From assembly GCA_964460465.1 (NCBI GenBank), contig CAYWSB010000008.1, positions 1 to 64,000 on the forward strand: a stretch of DNA of 64,000 bases. Reading direction: 5' to 3'. Source of the DNA: SLRI01 sp964460465 (lineage in GTDB: Bacteria; Pseudomonadota; Alphaproteobacteria; Geminicoccales; Geminicoccaceae). The position numbers were made by a program, and so were the translations under genes. Under the pieces are notes generated by a model. It saw only the letters and a program-made list of their open reading frames with translations, ran no database searches and was not told the origin of the DNA. Positions 63,473 to 64,000 of the stretch are shown here, piece after piece; the first letter of the stretch is position 1; each line of letters opens with the position of its first letter.

Positions 63473-64000
63473 GCGAGCACGACGGGCAGACGGCGGTCGA
63501 CTGGTCGAAGGGGGCCGCCTACATCGACGGCGCCTTCATGCCGCTCGCCGAGGCGAAGATCCCGGTGACCGAATGGGGCTATCGCCGCTCCGACGTCACC
63601 TACGACGTCGCCGGCGTCTACTTCGGCGCCTTCTTCCGGCTCGACGACCATCTGGCACGGTTCCGCCGCTCGATGACGAAGCTGCGGATGGCGCCCAGGG
63701 AAAGCGACGACGAGCTCAAGGCCATCCTGATCGAGCTCATCCGGCGGACCGGGCTCACCGAGGCCTACGTGGCGATGGATTGCGTCAGGAGCCGGCCGCC
63801 GCGCGGCATGCCGATGCTGCCGGTCAATGCGCGTTCCTACATCATCGCCTTCGCGATGCCGTGGGTCTGGGTGTTCTCCGAGGAGCAGCAGGCCAGGGGC
63901 GTGCACGCGATGATCGCCCGGACGCCACGCATCCCGACCGCCTCGGTCGATCCGACGGTCAAGAACTTCCACTGGGGCGACCTCACGGCGGCGCTCTTCG
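63469..64000 (+). CDS. class IV (BCAT/D-amino acid type) aminotransferase, partial at window end
   Basis: The first 177 residues are present; the gene runs past the right edge. It begins MSEHDGQTAVDW and continues with YIDGAFMPLAEAKIPVTEWG and YRRSDVTYDVAGVYFG, the fold-type IV start. The PLP-binding Lys is in DPTVKNFHWGDL near residue 166, the last part visible. Family members are branched-chain or D-amino-acid transaminases. It is translationally coupled to the second hyuB, so it should act on an amine or keto acid produced by the Hyu enzymes. Confidence 0.83.
   Translation, partial: MSEHDGQTAVDWSKGAAYIDGAFMPLAEAKIPVTEWGYRRSDVTYDVAGVYFGAFFRLDDHLARFRRSMTKLRMAPRESDDELKAILIELIRRTGLTEAYVAMDCVRSRPPRGMPMLPVNARSYIIAFAMPWVWVFSEEQQARGVHAMIARTPRIPTASVDPTVKNFHWGDLTAALF

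Overview
This is a high-GC window (roughly 70% by eye) from a free-living heterotrophic Gram-negative bacterium, most likely an alphaproteobacterium. The evidence is the Rhizobium-type glpSTPQUV glycerol importer with its DUF2160 protein, FrcBCA-type sugar ABC genes, an ACR3 arsenite pump, a Wzc/Wzy-type polysaccharide locus and a PotABCD-like importer next to hydantoinase genes. I cannot name a genus. No rRNA, tRNA, CRISPR array, insertion sequence or prophage was seen.

Layout. (1) 90-8707, minus: glycerol uptake and oxidation operon glpD-gpsA-glpS-glpT-glpP-glpQ-glpU-glpV. (2) 8803-10841, minus: an alpha/beta hydrolase translationally coupled to a cyclopropane-fatty-acid synthase. (3) 10958-19720, minus: a complete three-gene GlgE pathway (glgE, a treS-maltokinase fusion, glgB) that turns trehalose into branched alpha-glucan. 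glgE appears to start at CTG. (4) 19902-22457, minus: a small coiled-coil protein, then a slipin and NfeD membrane pair. (5) 22610-24584: an ACR3 arsenite exporter and a fluoroacetate-dehalogenase-like enzyme. (6) 24602-33354: a sugar or sugar-acid catabolic region holding a GlucD-type dehydratase, an aldose epimerase, a FrcBCA-like ABC importer, an SDR dehydrogenase, an FCD-GntR regulator, a VOC protein and an SMP-30 lactonase, with a VapBC pair inserted. (7) 33742-48674: an exopolysaccharide locus with an initiating phosphoglycosyltransferase, glycosyltransferases, a flippase, a polymerase, a Wzc kinase, a FkbM methyltransferase, a sulfotransferase and an unrecognised secreted protein with a tandem repeat. 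No outer-membrane Wza/OPX gene is in the window. (8) 49080-57504, minus: an FCD-GntR regulator, a class III aminotransferase, PotCBDA-like import genes and a divergent GroEL-like protein. (9) 57718-64000, plus, divergent from (8): hyuA, two tandem hyuB paralogues and a class IV aminotransferase cut by the window edge.

How they work together. Regions 8 and 9 look like one catabolic regulon for an unknown nitrogenous compound: import by the Pot-like system, ATP-dependent opening or carboxylation by HyuA/HyuB, and transamination. Both of their upstream regions carry a TGTGATCAC core. The GroEL-like protein keeps GroEL length and register but has lost two of the three acidic ATPase residues, and is the most unusual gene here. 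Other notable points are complementary active-site defects in the GlpS/GlpT ATPase pair, GC-rich hairpins directly after two substrate-binding-protein genes within operons, and a CTG start with a strong ribosome-binding site for a GlgE that carries an extra N-terminal domain.
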